From the NCBI GenBank assembly GCA_963840235.1, contig CAWIYC010000005.1, positions 1 through 64,000 on the forward strand: a DNA stretch of 64,000 nucleotides. The letters run 5' to 3'. The notes under the pieces were generated by a model. That model saw only the letters and a list, made by a program, of their open reading frames with translations, was not told the origin of the DNA and searched no databases. How positions within the stretch are numbered: position 1 is the stretch's first letter; every line of letters starts with the position of its first letter. Of this stretch, positions 24,126 to 32,628 are shown one piece after another. Made by a program: the position numbers and the translations under genes. Source of the stretch: JBBRHQ01 sp963840235. GTDB lineage: Bacteria; Actinomycetota; Thermoleophilia; Solirubrobacterales; 70-9.

Positions 24126-26646
24126 GCCCTGACCCGTTCGGGCAGCTCGGTGCCGGCCGGGATCGCCAGCCTCACCCGGCGGATGTTGCCGCCGCGTCCT
24201 TGGCGTTCGAGGTCAGGGTGCGGTAGTCGAGGCTGACCGGCTCGCCGCTGCGGGCGTCGGTGAGCAGGATCGCCGCCAGGTGGCGGCCGGCCGGATAGCT
24301 GGCGCCGCGGGCCAGGCGCAGCGTCGCGCTGGCCTCGCCATCGGCGGAGGCGGTCGGGCGCCGAAGCGCCAGGCGGGAGACCGAGAGCCCGGCGGGGCGG
24401 CGGTTGGCGGGGCCGCCGCGGTAGCGGTCGCTGAGGAAGGTGCCGCTGGCGGCGAGGGTGTCGGAGGGGTTGCAGACGCCGGCGACGTAGAGGTAGACCG
24501 AGTAGTTGGGGACATCGGCGCAGGTGACCTGGCCGTAGAGGCTGGCGCCGGGGGCGAAGCGGCCGTCGCCGCCGAGGCGGCCGCGGAAGTCGAGGCTTCG
24601 CAGCGGCACCGGGCCGAAGCTGAACTGGAGGTTGACCTCGCTCGCGTTCAGCATCACCTGGTCGCCGCGGTAGGTGCCCTCGAGCGGGAAGGCGAAGTTG
24701 CCGCGGGGGTCGGCGAGGGTCATGCCCGCCGGCGCGGCGCGCCCCGACCACCCACATCAGGATCCGCCCCACCCCGCTCGGGCCCGGCCGGGTCTTGCGC
24801 AGGGTGCCGGCGATCATGTCGTAGCTGTCGAAGCCGATCTGGTTGACGCTCGGCAGCAGCGAGGGCAGCGGCAGCGCCAGGCGGCTGATCTTCAGCGCGC
24901 CGACCCGGCGCTTGCCGACCGCCAGCGGCAGCGAGCCCCCGGCGGGCGCCGTGCGGAAGCGGATCGTGGTGTCGAACCCGCCCGAATCCGGAGCCGCGGC
25001 CCAGTCGCCCGCGACCCGCACCCGGTAGTCTCGTCCCCGGGCGCAGGAAGCCGTCGGGGCGGATGAAGAGGAAGTGCCCGTCGCCGGAGAGCTGCGTCTG
25101 GAATCCGAACCGCGGGCTGGCCTGGACGAGGGCGTCGGAGTCGGGCGCCGGCACCATCTTCGCGTTCTCGGTGATGCCGCCCCGCCGCACGATCAGGCGG
25201 GTGCCGAGCACGGTCGAGGTCGTAACCGTGCCCTCCGGCCGGCGCCGGGTCGTCCCGCCGGGGGTCACGTAGAAGACATCGTCGAGCGAGTTGCCGAACT
25301 CCTGGGCCGGACTGCGCTCGCAGCGGCGGTCGCGGCGGTGCAGGCAGTAGTCGTAGGGGACGTAGACGAGGTAGCCGTGCTCGCCGCCGATGTAGATGCC
25401 GTGGCGGCCCAGCGCCGGGGAGCCGTTGAGGTCGTTGCGGTCGCGCAGGGCGCCGCCGGCCGGGGTGGTGTCGAAGGACCAGCGGCGCTTGCCGGTGGCG
25501 GCGTCGATCGCGTAGAGCCTGCCGTTGGAGGAGCCGACGTAGACGATGTCGCCGCTGCCGTTCGGCCCCCTCCCCACCGCCGGCGAGGAGCGGATCGGGT
25601 CGCCGGTGTCGTAGCGCCAGATCAGGCTGCCGTCGGGCCGAAGCGCGTAGAGCGAGCCGTCGGCGGAGCCGATGTAGATCGCCCTGGTGCTGCCCCTGGG
25701 CATCCTGGGCCAGCGCCGGCGAGCCGTAGATGTGATCGGCGCTGGTGAAGCTCCAGCGGTCGAGGCCGGTGTCGGGGTCGAGGGCGTGCAGCTGGCGGTC
25801 GAAGGCGCCGACGTAGACGGTGCCGTCGCTGCCGATCGCCGGCGAGGAGGTGACATAGCCGGCGACGGCACGGCTCCACCTCGGCTGACCGGCGGCGTCG
25901 AGGGCGAAGGCGTGCAGGTCGACCGAGCCCCAGTAGGTGGTCCCGGCGGGGCCGAAGGCCGGCGTCGTCCAGACCGAGTTGCCGGCCTGGTAGACCCAGC
26001 GCTGCTTGCCGCTGGGGCGGATCGCGTAGGCGCCGCCGCCGGTGTTGCCCGCGTAGAGGGTCGCGTCGGGGCCGATGGCGACGTTGCCCTCCCACCAGTT
26101 GACCAGCTGGCCGGTCGCCGGGGGGCGGGTGGCGCGGAAGCGCCAGATAACCCGCCGCTGGCGGGAGAGGCGGCGGGCGTCACCGCGCAGGTGGTAGAGG
26201 CGCTCGTCGCCGGAGCCGATCGTGATCGGCAGGGTGTGCCGCTGCCGGTCGTAGGCGCCGATCGCCGCGGCGGCGTCGATGATGCCGCCGGTGCGGAGCC
26301 TCCAGCGCAGCCGCCCGTCGGGGCGCAGCGCATAGAAGTCGTGGTCGGCCGAGCCGACGTAGACGCTGCCGTCGCCGGCGATCACCGGGGTCGAGAAGAT
26401 GCCGCGGGCGGTGCGGAAGCGCCAGGGCCGGCCGCCGTCGTAGCGGGCGCGGATCGGGCTGCGGCCGCTGTTGCGGCTGTCGCGGCGCATCTCCGGCCAG
26501 GGCGAGGTCTGCTGGACGGGGACGTCGTAGTGGAAGCCGTGCGGCTTCGCGGGGGCGGGCGCCGCCTGGGTGAGCAGGCAGAGAAGGGCCGCCCCAAGGA
26601 CCCCGAGAACGCCGTGTCGGCTCGAGCGCGACATCGCCACCCCCAT
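24080..26646 (-). pseudogene. Secreted PQQ-type beta-propeller protein, about four frameshifts
   Basis: ATG at 26646 or 26634 opens a signal peptide ('VLGVLGAALLCLLTQAAPAP') and a chain of propeller blades: 'GSVYVGSADHDFYALRPDGR', 'ATLYAGNTGGGAYAIRPSGK', 'GTVYVGAFDRQLHALDPDTG', and after a shift near 25690 'AIYIGSADGSLYALRPDGSL' and 'IVYVGSSNGRLYAIDAATGK'. Further shifts near 25030, 24735 and 24190 are needed to read a beta-rich C-terminal part that ends 'VRAYVIADVFPLGS'. The protein of about 850 residues would be exported. It is unbroken in content, with all blades present, so the shifts may be sequencing errors. The function is unknown. Confidence 0.7.
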
Positions 26647-26704
26647 TCAACACCGGCGAGGCGGAGACGGCTCGCCACCGCATCGAATAGGTTCCCCGGC
26701 ACCG

Positions 26705-27157
26705 ATGGCGACCTTCACCTTCGTCCGCAGAACCGCCGCCCCGCCCGAGGCCGTTTTCGAGGCGCTCACCGACCACCGCGCCTATCCCGACTACACGCCG
26801 TTGCGCAAGGTGGATCTGGAGAAGGAGGGCGAGCCGGCGCCGAACGGAGTCGGCGCGGTCCGGGTCCTGCACGGGATCGGCCCGGCGGTCCACGAAGAGG
26901 TGGTCGAATACGTGCCCGCGACCCGCTTCGTCTACAGGCTTCTCTCCGGCCCCCCTCTCCGCGACCACGTCGGCACGGTCACGCTCGAGCCGGCCGAGGT
27001 CGAGGGGCGCCAGGGCACCCGCATCGTCTACGCGATCGACACCACGCCGACGGTGCCGGTCGGCAAGGCGCTGGTGGTGGCGGTGACCAAGAACGCGGTC
27101 AAGGGCCTGCTCGACGGCAGCGTCAAGGAGGCGGAGCGCCGCTCCGCCGCCACCTAG
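26705..27157 (+). CDS. SRPBCC-family (START-like) protein
   Basis: 150 residues from ATG 26705. 'FTFVRRTAAPPEAVFEALTD', 'YPDYTPLRKVDLEKEGEPAP' and 'GPAVHEEVVEYVPATRFVYR' are typical of polyketide-cyclase-like lipid or ligand binding domains, as is the C-terminal helix ('ALVVAVTKNAVKGLLDG'). The upstream CATCGAATAGGTT is a plausible -10 region. The ligand is unknown. The stop overlaps the converging CMD gene by 4 nt. Confidence 0.8.
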   Translation: MATFTFVRRTAAPPEAVFEALTDHRAYPDYTPLRKVDLEKEGEPAPNGVGAVRVLHGIGPAVHEEVVEYVPATRFVYRLLSGPPLRDHVGTVTLEPAEVEGRQGTRIVYAIDTTPTVPVGKALVVAVTKNAVKGLLDGSVKEAERRSAAT

Positions 27158-27612
27158 CGCAGCCGCTCGATCAGCGTTTCGGTGGTGCTTACCGAGAGGT
27201 TCGCCAGGGCCATCGCCCGGGCCACGGCATCGACGGCGGCCAGCTCGCGCTTCGTCAGCTGCGCCGCCGCGGCGGCGGCGACCTCGGCGGGGACCGGCCC
27301 GCGAAAGCGTGCTTCGGCGAGCGCCGTGGCGTAGAGGATCGCCGCGCGAGTGCGATCGTCGAGTGCCGCCAACTCGCCGAGGCCGATCGCCTCCAGCTCC
27401 TCGGAGGCAACCCCGGCGCGGATCGCCCAGCGCTCGTGCACATGGGTGCATCCGCGGCACGCGTTGACCCGGCTGACGGCGACCATCACCCGCTCACGCA
27501 GCTCGGGGTCGAGGTCACCGCGTAGGTAGACGGAAGCGAGGGGGCCGGCCCGGCGGGCGATGCCGGCCAGGTCCGCGATCGCCTCCCTCGGCGAAGCGAA
27601 GGTGCGCGGCAT
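27154..27612 (-). CDS. Carboxymuconolactone decarboxylase-family protein (AhpD-like)
   Basis: 152 residues from ATG 27612. The CMD core shows 'VSRVNACRGCTHVHERWAIR', with the C-x-x-C and His of AhpD-type peroxidase/reductase proteins. The N-terminal 'GDLDPELRERVMVAV' matches the family. A disulfide-redox role is likely; the partner is unknown. It lies 43 nt downstream of the hydrolase gene and may be in its operon. Confidence 0.85.
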   Translation of the reverse strand: MPRTFASPREAIADLAGIARRAGPLASVYLRGDLDPELRERVMVAVSRVNACRGCTHVHERWAIRAGVASEELEAIGLGELAALDDRTRAAILYATALAEARFRGPVPAEVAAAAAAQLTKRELAAVDAVARAMALANLSVSTTETLIERLR

Positions 27613-27655
27613 GCCGGCGCGGGGCGCGGCGGCCCCGCTCACCGTCGCCCCCACC

Positions 27656-28561
27656 CTAGGCAGCCTTGGCTGCACCCTTGAGGCGGGCGCCCCACTCTCC
27701 GGGGTCGAAGCGGGCGGGCTCGGTCTCCTCGAGGAACTGCTCGAGGACGTGAACGAAGCGCGCGGGGGCCTCGAGCTGGGGCAGGTGGCCGACGCCGTCG
27801 AAGATCTCGAGCCGGCTCCCGGGGATTGCCTCGTGGGCATCCTCGCCGTGGTGTGCGGGGATGATCGAGTCGCGCTCGCCCCAGATGATCAGCACCGGAA
27901 GTCCCTCGGCGAGGTAGAGCCGGTCGCCGGCATGGACCCGCTGGCCCCCGGTGCCGATGACCGAGCGCACCGTGGCGAGGAAGGCGGCGCGGCGGTCGGG
28001 ATCGGCGAGCGAGGCGTAGCCGCGCGCCACCTCGGCTACATCGGCATTCGGGCGCAGGCCGATGGCCCCAAGGCCGCGGCCGATCGCGCCCCCGGCCCTC
28101 TGCGACGCCCGCGAGGTGGTGGCGATGAAGAGGTCGGCGCCGGGGAGCGCCGCGGCGCGGAGGATGGGGCTGACCTCCGGTCCCAGCCCGCCGCTGGAGA
28201 CCAGCACCAGCCGCTCCGTCGCCTCGGGAAACTGGTAGGCGAACTGCATAGCGATCCCGCCGCCGAGCGAGTGGCCGACGAGGGTGGCCCGCTCATGGCC
28301 GAGCGCGACCAGCAGATCGCGCAAGCCGGCGGCGAGCGCACCGAGGGAGTAATCACCGCCGCCGGGAGCGGATCCCCCGTGGCCCGGCAGGTCGGGCGCG
28401 ATCACCGTGTGATGACGCGCCAGCGGCTCGATCACTTCCTGCCAGTTCTCCAGATTCCCGGCCATGCCGTGGATCAGCAGCAGAACCGGCCCCTCTCCCG
28501 CCTCGGCGTAGCTCACCGGGCGGCCATGGATCATCACGGTCTTGGTCTCGGGGGCGCTCAC
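27656..28561 (-). CDS. Alpha/beta-fold hydrolase
   Basis: 301 residues from ATG 28561. 'LLLIHGMAGNLENWQEVI' (oxyanion), 'HTVIAPDLPGHGGS', the nucleophile elbow 'ATLVGHSLGGGIAMQFAYQF', the acid in 'LIIWGERDSIIP' and the final 'GVGHLPQLEAP' give Ser, Asp and His. The cap region is helical. The substrate is unknown. It overlaps the stop of the TetR gene by 4 nt, so the TetR protein and hydrolase are co-expressed and the hydrolase is the probable regulated enzyme. Confidence 0.9.
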   Translation of the reverse strand: MSAPETKTVMIHGRPVSYAEAGEGPVLLLIHGMAGNLENWQEVIEPLARHHTVIAPDLPGHGGSAPGGGDYSLGALAAGLRDLLVALGHERATLVGHSLGGGIAMQFAYQFPEATERLVLVSSGGLGPEVSPILRAAALPGADLFIATTSRASQRAGGAIGRGLGAIGLRPNADVAEVARGYASLADPDRRAAFLATVRSVIGTGGQRVHAGDRLYLAEGLPVLIIWGERDSIIPAHHGEDAHEAIPGSRLEIFDGVGHLPQLEAPARFVHVLEQFLEETEPARFDPGEWGARLKGAAKAA

Positions 28562-29301
28562 GTGGTCGCTCCTTTAGTCGGGCCCTTGATCCCGGCAAGC
28601 GCCAGCGCGTCCTCGACGCAGAGGTCGCGCACTCGCTCGGGTTCCAGCACGAAAGTCTCGGCGACCCCCGGGGCCGCCTCCCGCACCCCGACACCGACCC
28701 GGGCCAGGTGCATCGAGCCGAGGATCTGTGCGTAGATCCGGTTGGCGGTGAAGTCGGCGTCGGCGATCACGAACACCCCGCTCTGCTCGCCGTCGGCGAG
28801 GATCGACTCCAGCCGTCCCAGGCAGGCGGCCATCGTCCGCCCCAGGCGGAACCAGACCGCACCGGAGACGAGCTCGCGCAGCTCCTCGGCGGGGCGCTGC
28901 ATCAGCGACAGGGCGCAGTCCAGGAACGCGGGGTACTCGAGGCAGAAGCCGGCGTAGACCTCCAGGCACTCGCGAAGGGCCAGCACCGGATCCTCGGCGG
29001 TGGAGAGATCGGCGCAGCGCTGCTCGAGCTCGGCGAGGTAGTCGGTGACGGTGAGGACGAAGATCTCCTCCTTGGAATCGAAGGCCCGGTAGATCAGCGC
29101 CTTGTTGATTCCGGCGGCACGCGCGATCTCGTCAATCGGGGCGTCGCGGCGTCCCCGCTCGTCGAACAGGGCACGGGTCGTCTCGATGATCGCCGTCTCT
29201 CGGGCGCGGCGACGCTCGCGGCGCGTCGCGTGCCGGTGTCGTCGCGTCGCGCCGCGGCCCCGGCGGTGAGGAGGATCGGCGATCGAGGACTCAAGTTCCA
29301 T
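28558..29301 (-). CDS. TetR/AcrR-family regulator
   Basis: 247 residues from ATG 29301. A basic N-terminal extension (residues 1-35, Arg-rich) precedes the HTH: 'IETTRALFDERGRRDAPIDE', 'IARAAGINKALIYRAFDSKE', 'EIFVLTVTDYL'. The C-terminal helices form the ligand domain. Three short palindromes lie 12-53 nt upstream (29313-29354), likely operators for autoregulation. The operon continues into the hydrolase and possibly the CMD gene. Confidence 0.85.
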   Translation of the reverse strand: MELESSIADPPHRRGRGATRRHRHATRRERRRARETAIIETTRALFDERGRRDAPIDEIARAAGINKALIYRAFDSKEEIFVLTVTDYLAELEQRCADLSTAEDPVLALRECLEVYAGFCLEYPAFLDCALSLMQRPAEELRELVSGAVWFRLGRTMAACLGRLESILADGEQSGVFVIADADFTANRIYAQILGSMHLARVGVGVREAAPGVAETFVLEPERVRDLCVEDALALAGIKGPTKGATT

Positions 29302-29312
29302 TCACCAAAGTG

Positions 29313-29354
29313 TAACCGATGGTTAGACCATAGGTGTGACTAGTGGTCACACCT
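29313..29354. promoter_or_regulatory. Cluster of palindromes upstream of TetR gene
   Basis: TAACC-GAT-GGTTA at 29313-29325, ATGGT-TAG-ACCAT at 29319-29331 and AGGTGTGAC-TAGTG-GTCACACCT at 29332-29354. The first two overlap and look like a TetR operator. The third is a 9-bp perfect inverted repeat at the stop of the TauE gene and could be either an operator or a hairpin. Confidence 0.55.
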
Positions 29355-30106
29355 CAACCGTAGGCGTTGATTCCGAGCACGACAGCGACGAGGAGGCCGG
29401 CGATCGCGATCACCACCCGCAGGGTGTCGCCGTCGATCCGCTTGGCGATCCAGGCACCGTACTGGCCGCCGACCATCGAGGAGACCATCAGGATCAGCGC
29501 TGGACCCCAGTGGACCGGGGCGAGGAAGGCGTAGGCGACGGCGGCGAGCAGGTTCATCAGCCCGGCGAGGACGACCTTGACCGCGTTCAGCCGCTGCATC
29601 GAGTCGAGGACGAAGAGGCCGAGGATCGCCAGCAGCAGGATCCCCACGGCGGAGCCGAAGTAGGCGGCGTAGGCGCCGGAGAGAGCGAGCCCGGCGAAGA
29701 GGTACGGCGAGCGCTCGTTGCCGGCGTGGCTGACGCGCGTGACCAGGCGCGGCTGCAGCAGCAGCAGGACGCAGGAGACGGCGACCAGCGCCGGGACGAT
29801 CACCTCGAAGGTGTCGTTCGGTGTCTGCAGCAGCAGGACGGTGCCGGCGGCGGCGCCGAGCAGGGAGGGAACGCTCATGCGAATGATCCGCGCTCGCTGC
29901 GAGCCGACCTCTTCCGAGTAGCCGATCGCCGCCCCGAGCGCGCCGGGGATCAGGCCGACGGTGCTGGTGACGTTGGCGGCGAGTTGCGGCACGCCGATCG
30001 CGACCAGGGTGGGAAAGGTGATCAGCGAGCCGGCGCCGGCGATCGCGTTGGAGACCCCGGCGAGGGCGCCGGCGGCCGCCACCGCGAGGATCTCGGGCAG
30101 GCTCAT
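29354..30106 (-). CDS. TauE/SafE-family membrane transporter
   Basis: 250 residues from ATG 30106. About eight hydrophobic helices are visible: 'ILAVAAAGALAGVSNAIAGA', 'VTSTVGLIPGALGAAIG', 'VIVPALVAVSCVLLLLQPRL', 'SAVGILLLAILGLFVL', 'VVIAIAGLLVAVVLGINAYG'. The 'GAGSLITFP' motif and the duplicated architecture are typical of TauE/SafE (DUF81), exporters of sulfite or organosulfonates. The substrate here is unproven. It ends inside the palindrome cluster upstream of the TetR gene. Confidence 0.9.
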   Translation of the reverse strand: MSLPEILAVAAAGALAGVSNAIAGAGSLITFPTLVAIGVPQLAANVTSTVGLIPGALGAAIGYSEEVGSQRARIIRMSVPSLLGAAAGTVLLLQTPNDTFEVIVPALVAVSCVLLLLQPRLVTRVSHAGNERSPYLFAGLALSGAYAAYFGSAVGILLLAILGLFVLDSMQRLNAVKVVLAGLMNLLAAVAYAFLAPVHWGPALILMVSSMVGGQYGAWIAKRIDGDTLRVVIAIAGLLVAVVLGINAYG

Positions 30107-30176
30107 CGGGCGAGCCAGGCTACCGGCGCTGCGGGCAGGCGCCGCGACAGTTCGGGACGGGCGTAGGATCGGGGCG

Positions 30177-30506
30177 ATGGACGCACCGCTGATCGAGTTC
30201 CCCGCCGACGACCCCGACCGAGCCCTGCGCTTCTGGACCGGCGTGCTCGGGGTCGAACTGGCGCCGCGCACCGAGGGGCAGGGCTCGGGCTGGGAGGCCG
30301 AATCAGGTGGCCTGCGACTCGGGGTGCACGAGCGCGGCCGCGGCCCCGGCGACACCGCCTCCCTCCCCTACTTCACCGTCGATGACATGGACGGCGCGCT
30401 GGAGCGCGTCGGCGAGCACGGCGGCTCGGTCATCCACCCCGGCGAGCGCTGGTCGATCTGCCGCGACTCCGAGGGCAGCCCGTTCGCGCTGGCGGCCTTG
30501 AGGTAA
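30177..30506 (+). CDS. VOC-family (glyoxalase/bleomycin-resistance-like) protein
   Basis: 109 residues from ATG 30177. 'LIEFPADDPDRALRFWTGVL' and 'GVELAPRT' begin the first beta-alpha-beta-beta unit. 'YFTVDDMDGALERVGEHGGS' and 'ICRDSEGSPFALAAL' form the second, a complete VOC domain. Metal ligands are not fully conserved, so the enzymatic role is open. GGGACGGGCGTAGGAT upstream contains a plausible TAGGAT -10. It is divergent from the TauE gene. Confidence 0.8.
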   Translation: MDAPLIEFPADDPDRALRFWTGVLGVELAPRTEGQGSGWEAESGGLRLGVHERGRGPGDTASLPYFTVDDMDGALERVGEHGGSVIHPGERWSICRDSEGSPFALAALR

Positions 30507-30624
30507 CCAGCAACCGGGAATTGACTCGATTGGGTCGCGTTCCGCGCGCCCTCCTCGCAACGCTCACCTCCCTCGTCGCCTTCCTTCTTCTGGAGCTTGC
30601 CCGGGCGCTACCCTTGGATTGACC

Positions 30625-30828
30625 ATGAGCGGGAGTTGGAAACGACGGGTGATTGCTTGCTCTGTCGGCGGGTTGCTCGCGATCGTGGTGGGTGTCACCA
30701 ACGCAGACCCACGCTGGCTCTACGCCATCGTCGTGGTGACTCTCGGCGTCTATATCTGGCTCTACGATCGCGCCTACAGACGCGGCGATATTCCCGGCCC
30801 GCGCAACGCTCGCGGCACCAGGACCTAG
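30625..30828 (+). CDS. Small two-helix membrane protein
   Basis: 67 residues from ATG 30625 ('MSGSWKRRVIACSVGGLLAI'). Two hydrophobic segments ('VIACSVGGLLAIVVGVT' and 'WLYAIVVVTLGVYIWLYD') span the membrane, with a basic tail. I do not recognise it. It stands alone between the VOC gene and the phosphatase operon; the inverted repeat at 30855 follows its stop. Confidence 0.6.
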   Translation: MSGSWKRRVIACSVGGLLAIVVGVTNADPRWLYAIVVVTLGVYIWLYDRAYRRGDIPGPRNARGTRT

Positions 30829-30854
30829 CGCCGCTCCCCGGGCCGATCTTCACC

Positions 30855-30877
30855 TTCCGTGCCCATAGGACACGGAA
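30855..30877. repeat. Inverted repeat related to one at 46933
   Basis: TTCCGTG-CCCATAGGA-CACGGAA (7-bp arms) lies between converging genes. A flanking GGGCCGA about 14 nt to its left and the CGTGCCCA core recur in the palindrome at 46933-46949. It could act as a bidirectional terminator or a dispersed repeat. Confidence 0.4.
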
Positions 30878-30903
30878 TGTTGCGCTCGGCGAGGAGCCGC
30901 CGG

Positions 30904-31725
30904 CTACGGCGAGTAGTAGAAGGGGTTCGGCAGCTTGAAGCCGCGGTCGGCGTTGCCGCCGACGAGGTCGCTCTCCTGATCGCCGAGGTTGACGATGATC
31001 CGGTAGCCCTGCTGCTCGATCTTCGCCCGCTCGGAGCTCTTGTACTCGGTCAGGGTCTTGCCGCCGGGGTTGAGGATCAGCCCCTTCCAACCCGAGTAGC
31101 CGGAGTAGGTCAGGTTCTGGATCGTCAGGTTGTCGAACCCGACCGGGCGGCCGGTGATGAAAAAGACGGAGACGCCCTTGGCCCTGGCCGCGTCATAGAG
31201 CTTCAGGGTCGGCGCGATCGCCGGTGCGGTGCCGCTGACAGCGGCCTGCGCCAGCGAGGCGAGGATGTTCTTGAAGTCCCCGAGGTAGGAGTAGTTCGAG
31301 AGCGCCGTCTCGTCGATGTCGAGGACGAGCGCCCACTTCGGCTGGTGGCAGCGCGCCGGCGGCTTGTGGTTTCGCCGCGAGGCCGTCTCGCAGCGGTCCT
31401 TCTTCGCCGCCAGCTTGCGCAGTCTCTTCATCAGGTAGCTCTGGGCCTTCGAGTCGACCGCGGCGAGGTCCTTCTCGTAGTCCCCGGAGTCGTGGTAGGC
31501 CTGGAGCAGCGACGCCAGGTCGCCGGCGCCAACGCTGGCGGTGCCGCCGACCAGCGGCAGCCCGACCCCGGTCGGGCGGATGCCGAAGATCGGGGTGCCG
31601 TCGCTGACCGCGGTCTTGCGGATGTCCTCGGAGTCGCCGGCCGCGGCAAGCGCCACCGCCCCGGCGATCAGCGCACCGGCGAGGAAGATCAGCGTCCCGC
31701 GCAGCAGCGGCCCGCCCCGCTTCAC
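30904..31725 (-). CDS. HAD-superfamily acid phosphatase (class B/IIIB type)
   Basis: 273 residues from GTG 31725, which overlaps the protease gene stop (GTGA). One N-terminal hydrophobic helix ('GTLIFLAGALIAGAVALAAA') indicates a membrane anchor or signal. The HAD core shows 'KWALVLDIDETALSNYSYLG' (DxDxT), 'SVFFITGRP' (second motif Thr), 'GYRIIVNLGDQESDLVGG' (Asp pair). Class IIIB HAD phosphatases dephosphorylate small substrates outside the cytoplasm. It is the last gene of the sigma-factor operon. Confidence 0.85.
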   Translation of the reverse strand: MKRGGPLLRGTLIFLAGALIAGAVALAAAGDSEDIRKTAVSDGTPIFGIRPTGVGLPLVGGTASVGAGDLASLLQAYHDSGDYEKDLAAVDSKAQSYLMKRLRKLAAKKDRCETASRRNHKPPARCHQPKWALVLDIDETALSNYSYLGDFKNILASLAQAAVSGTAPAIAPTLKLYDAARAKGVSVFFITGRPVGFDNLTIQNLTYSGYSGWKGLILNPGGKTLTEYKSSERAKIEQQGYRIIVNLGDQESDLVGGNADRGFKLPNPFYYSP

Positions 31726-32306
31726 GCGGACCTCGGCACGGCCTGGTGCAGTCGCTTGCCCATCGCCGCCGCCGAGCTGTCGAAGCGCCGGCACATCTCC
31801 TCGAACTCGCCGTCGCAGTCGCGGTAGTGGAGTCGCATCAGCTCGCCCGGCATCAGCAGCGCCGCCGCGAACATGTTCGCCTCCTCCTCGGTCACGGGCA
31901 GGGGCGGGCGGGTGTCGGCGGGCTTGCTCTCATCCGGGTCCACCGTGACCTTGCGGCAGAAGAGCGCCTGCTGGCCGGTGCGGTGCATGACGTGGTGCCC
32001 GAGCTCGTGGCCGATGGTGAAACGGCGCCGCGGCGGCCACTGCCGGGCCTCCTCGGCGTTGACCCAGATCTCGCCCTTGGCCGTGAGCAGCAGCCCCGAG
32101 AGGGAATCGCCCGGCTCAAGAGGTGGGCAGCCGGGAGCCTCGCGCATGTCCTCGACGTCGCGGACGTGGAGACCGTAGACGCTGTCGACGATGTCCTCGA
32201 CCGGTACCGGCAGCGACTCACCGTCCCAGATGAAGGAGGGGACGGCGGCGAGCACCTTCGCAGCCCTTTCCTCTATTGCTTCCCTGTCGATCTGACTTCC
32301 CTCCAT
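31722..32306 (-). CDS. ImmA/IrrE-family metallo-endopeptidase
   Basis: 194 residues from ATG 32306. The zinc-binding 'FTIGHELGHHVMH' (HExxH) and the downstream 'TEEEANMFAAALLMPGELM' (third ligand Glu) are characteristic of ImmA/IrrE proteases, which cleave HTH repressors to start stress or excision responses. The HTH protein encoded in the same operon (32629-33294) is the natural candidate substrate. Co-location with a sigma factor gene supports a regulatory role. The target is inferred, not shown. Confidence 0.9.
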   Translation of the reverse strand: MEGSQIDREAIEERAAKVLAAVPSFIWDGESLPVPVEDIVDSVYGLHVRDVEDMREAPGCPPLEPGDSLSGLLLTAKGEIWVNAEEARQWPPRRRFTIGHELGHHVMHRTGQQALFCRKVTVDPDESKPADTRPPLPVTEEEANMFAAALLMPGELMRLHYRDCDGEFEEMCRRFDSSAAAMGKRLHQAVPRSA

Positions 32307-32317
32307 CCAGCGGCATC

Positions 32318-32581
32318 TTAGTCGTGGGTTTCTTCCTCGTCAGCATCCTCGCCGTCGCCGATTCCGAGCCGGCGCGAGAGTCTCGCCCAGCTGCTGAGCT
32401 CGGCGAGCGAGGAGGGGCTGGCCCGGGCCCCGGCCCCCGCACGCACGGCAAGGAGCAGCCGATCCCGGGCGGCCGGGCGGTCTGCGATGGAGGCCGCGAT
32501 CAGGTCGGCCAGCACCCAGTCGCTCTCGCGCAGCGCGAACGCAAACAGCGCCACGGGATCGTGGGGTGCACTTCTGCTCAT
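32318..32581 (-). CDS. Small protein of sigma/ImmA operon
   Basis: 87 residues from ATG 32581 ('MSRSAPHDPVALFAFALRES'). It is helical ('DWVLADLIAASIADRPAARD') with an acidic C-terminal tail. I do not recognise it. A GTCAG-N17-CGACCC motif ends exactly 7 nt before this ATG, supporting the start and an internal promoter with a leaderless message. It sits between the HTH protein and the protease. Confidence 0.65.
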   Translation of the reverse strand: MSRSAPHDPVALFAFALRESDWVLADLIAASIADRPAARDRLLLAVRAGAGARASPSSLAELSSWARLSRRLGIGDGEDADEEETHD

Positions 32582-32588
32582 GCAGGGC

Positions 32589-32616
32589 GGGTCGCGGCGG
32601 GGGATGCGTTACTGAC
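32589..32616 (-). promoter_or_regulatory. GTCAG-N17-CGACCC motif inside sigma operon
   Basis: GTCAG at 32616-32612, 17 nt, CGACCC at 32594-32589 on the minus strand, 7 nt before the ATG at 32581. It could drive the small protein, protease and phosphatase separately from the sigma gene. Confidence 0.6.
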
Positions 32617-32628
32617 TTCTCGGGTTAC

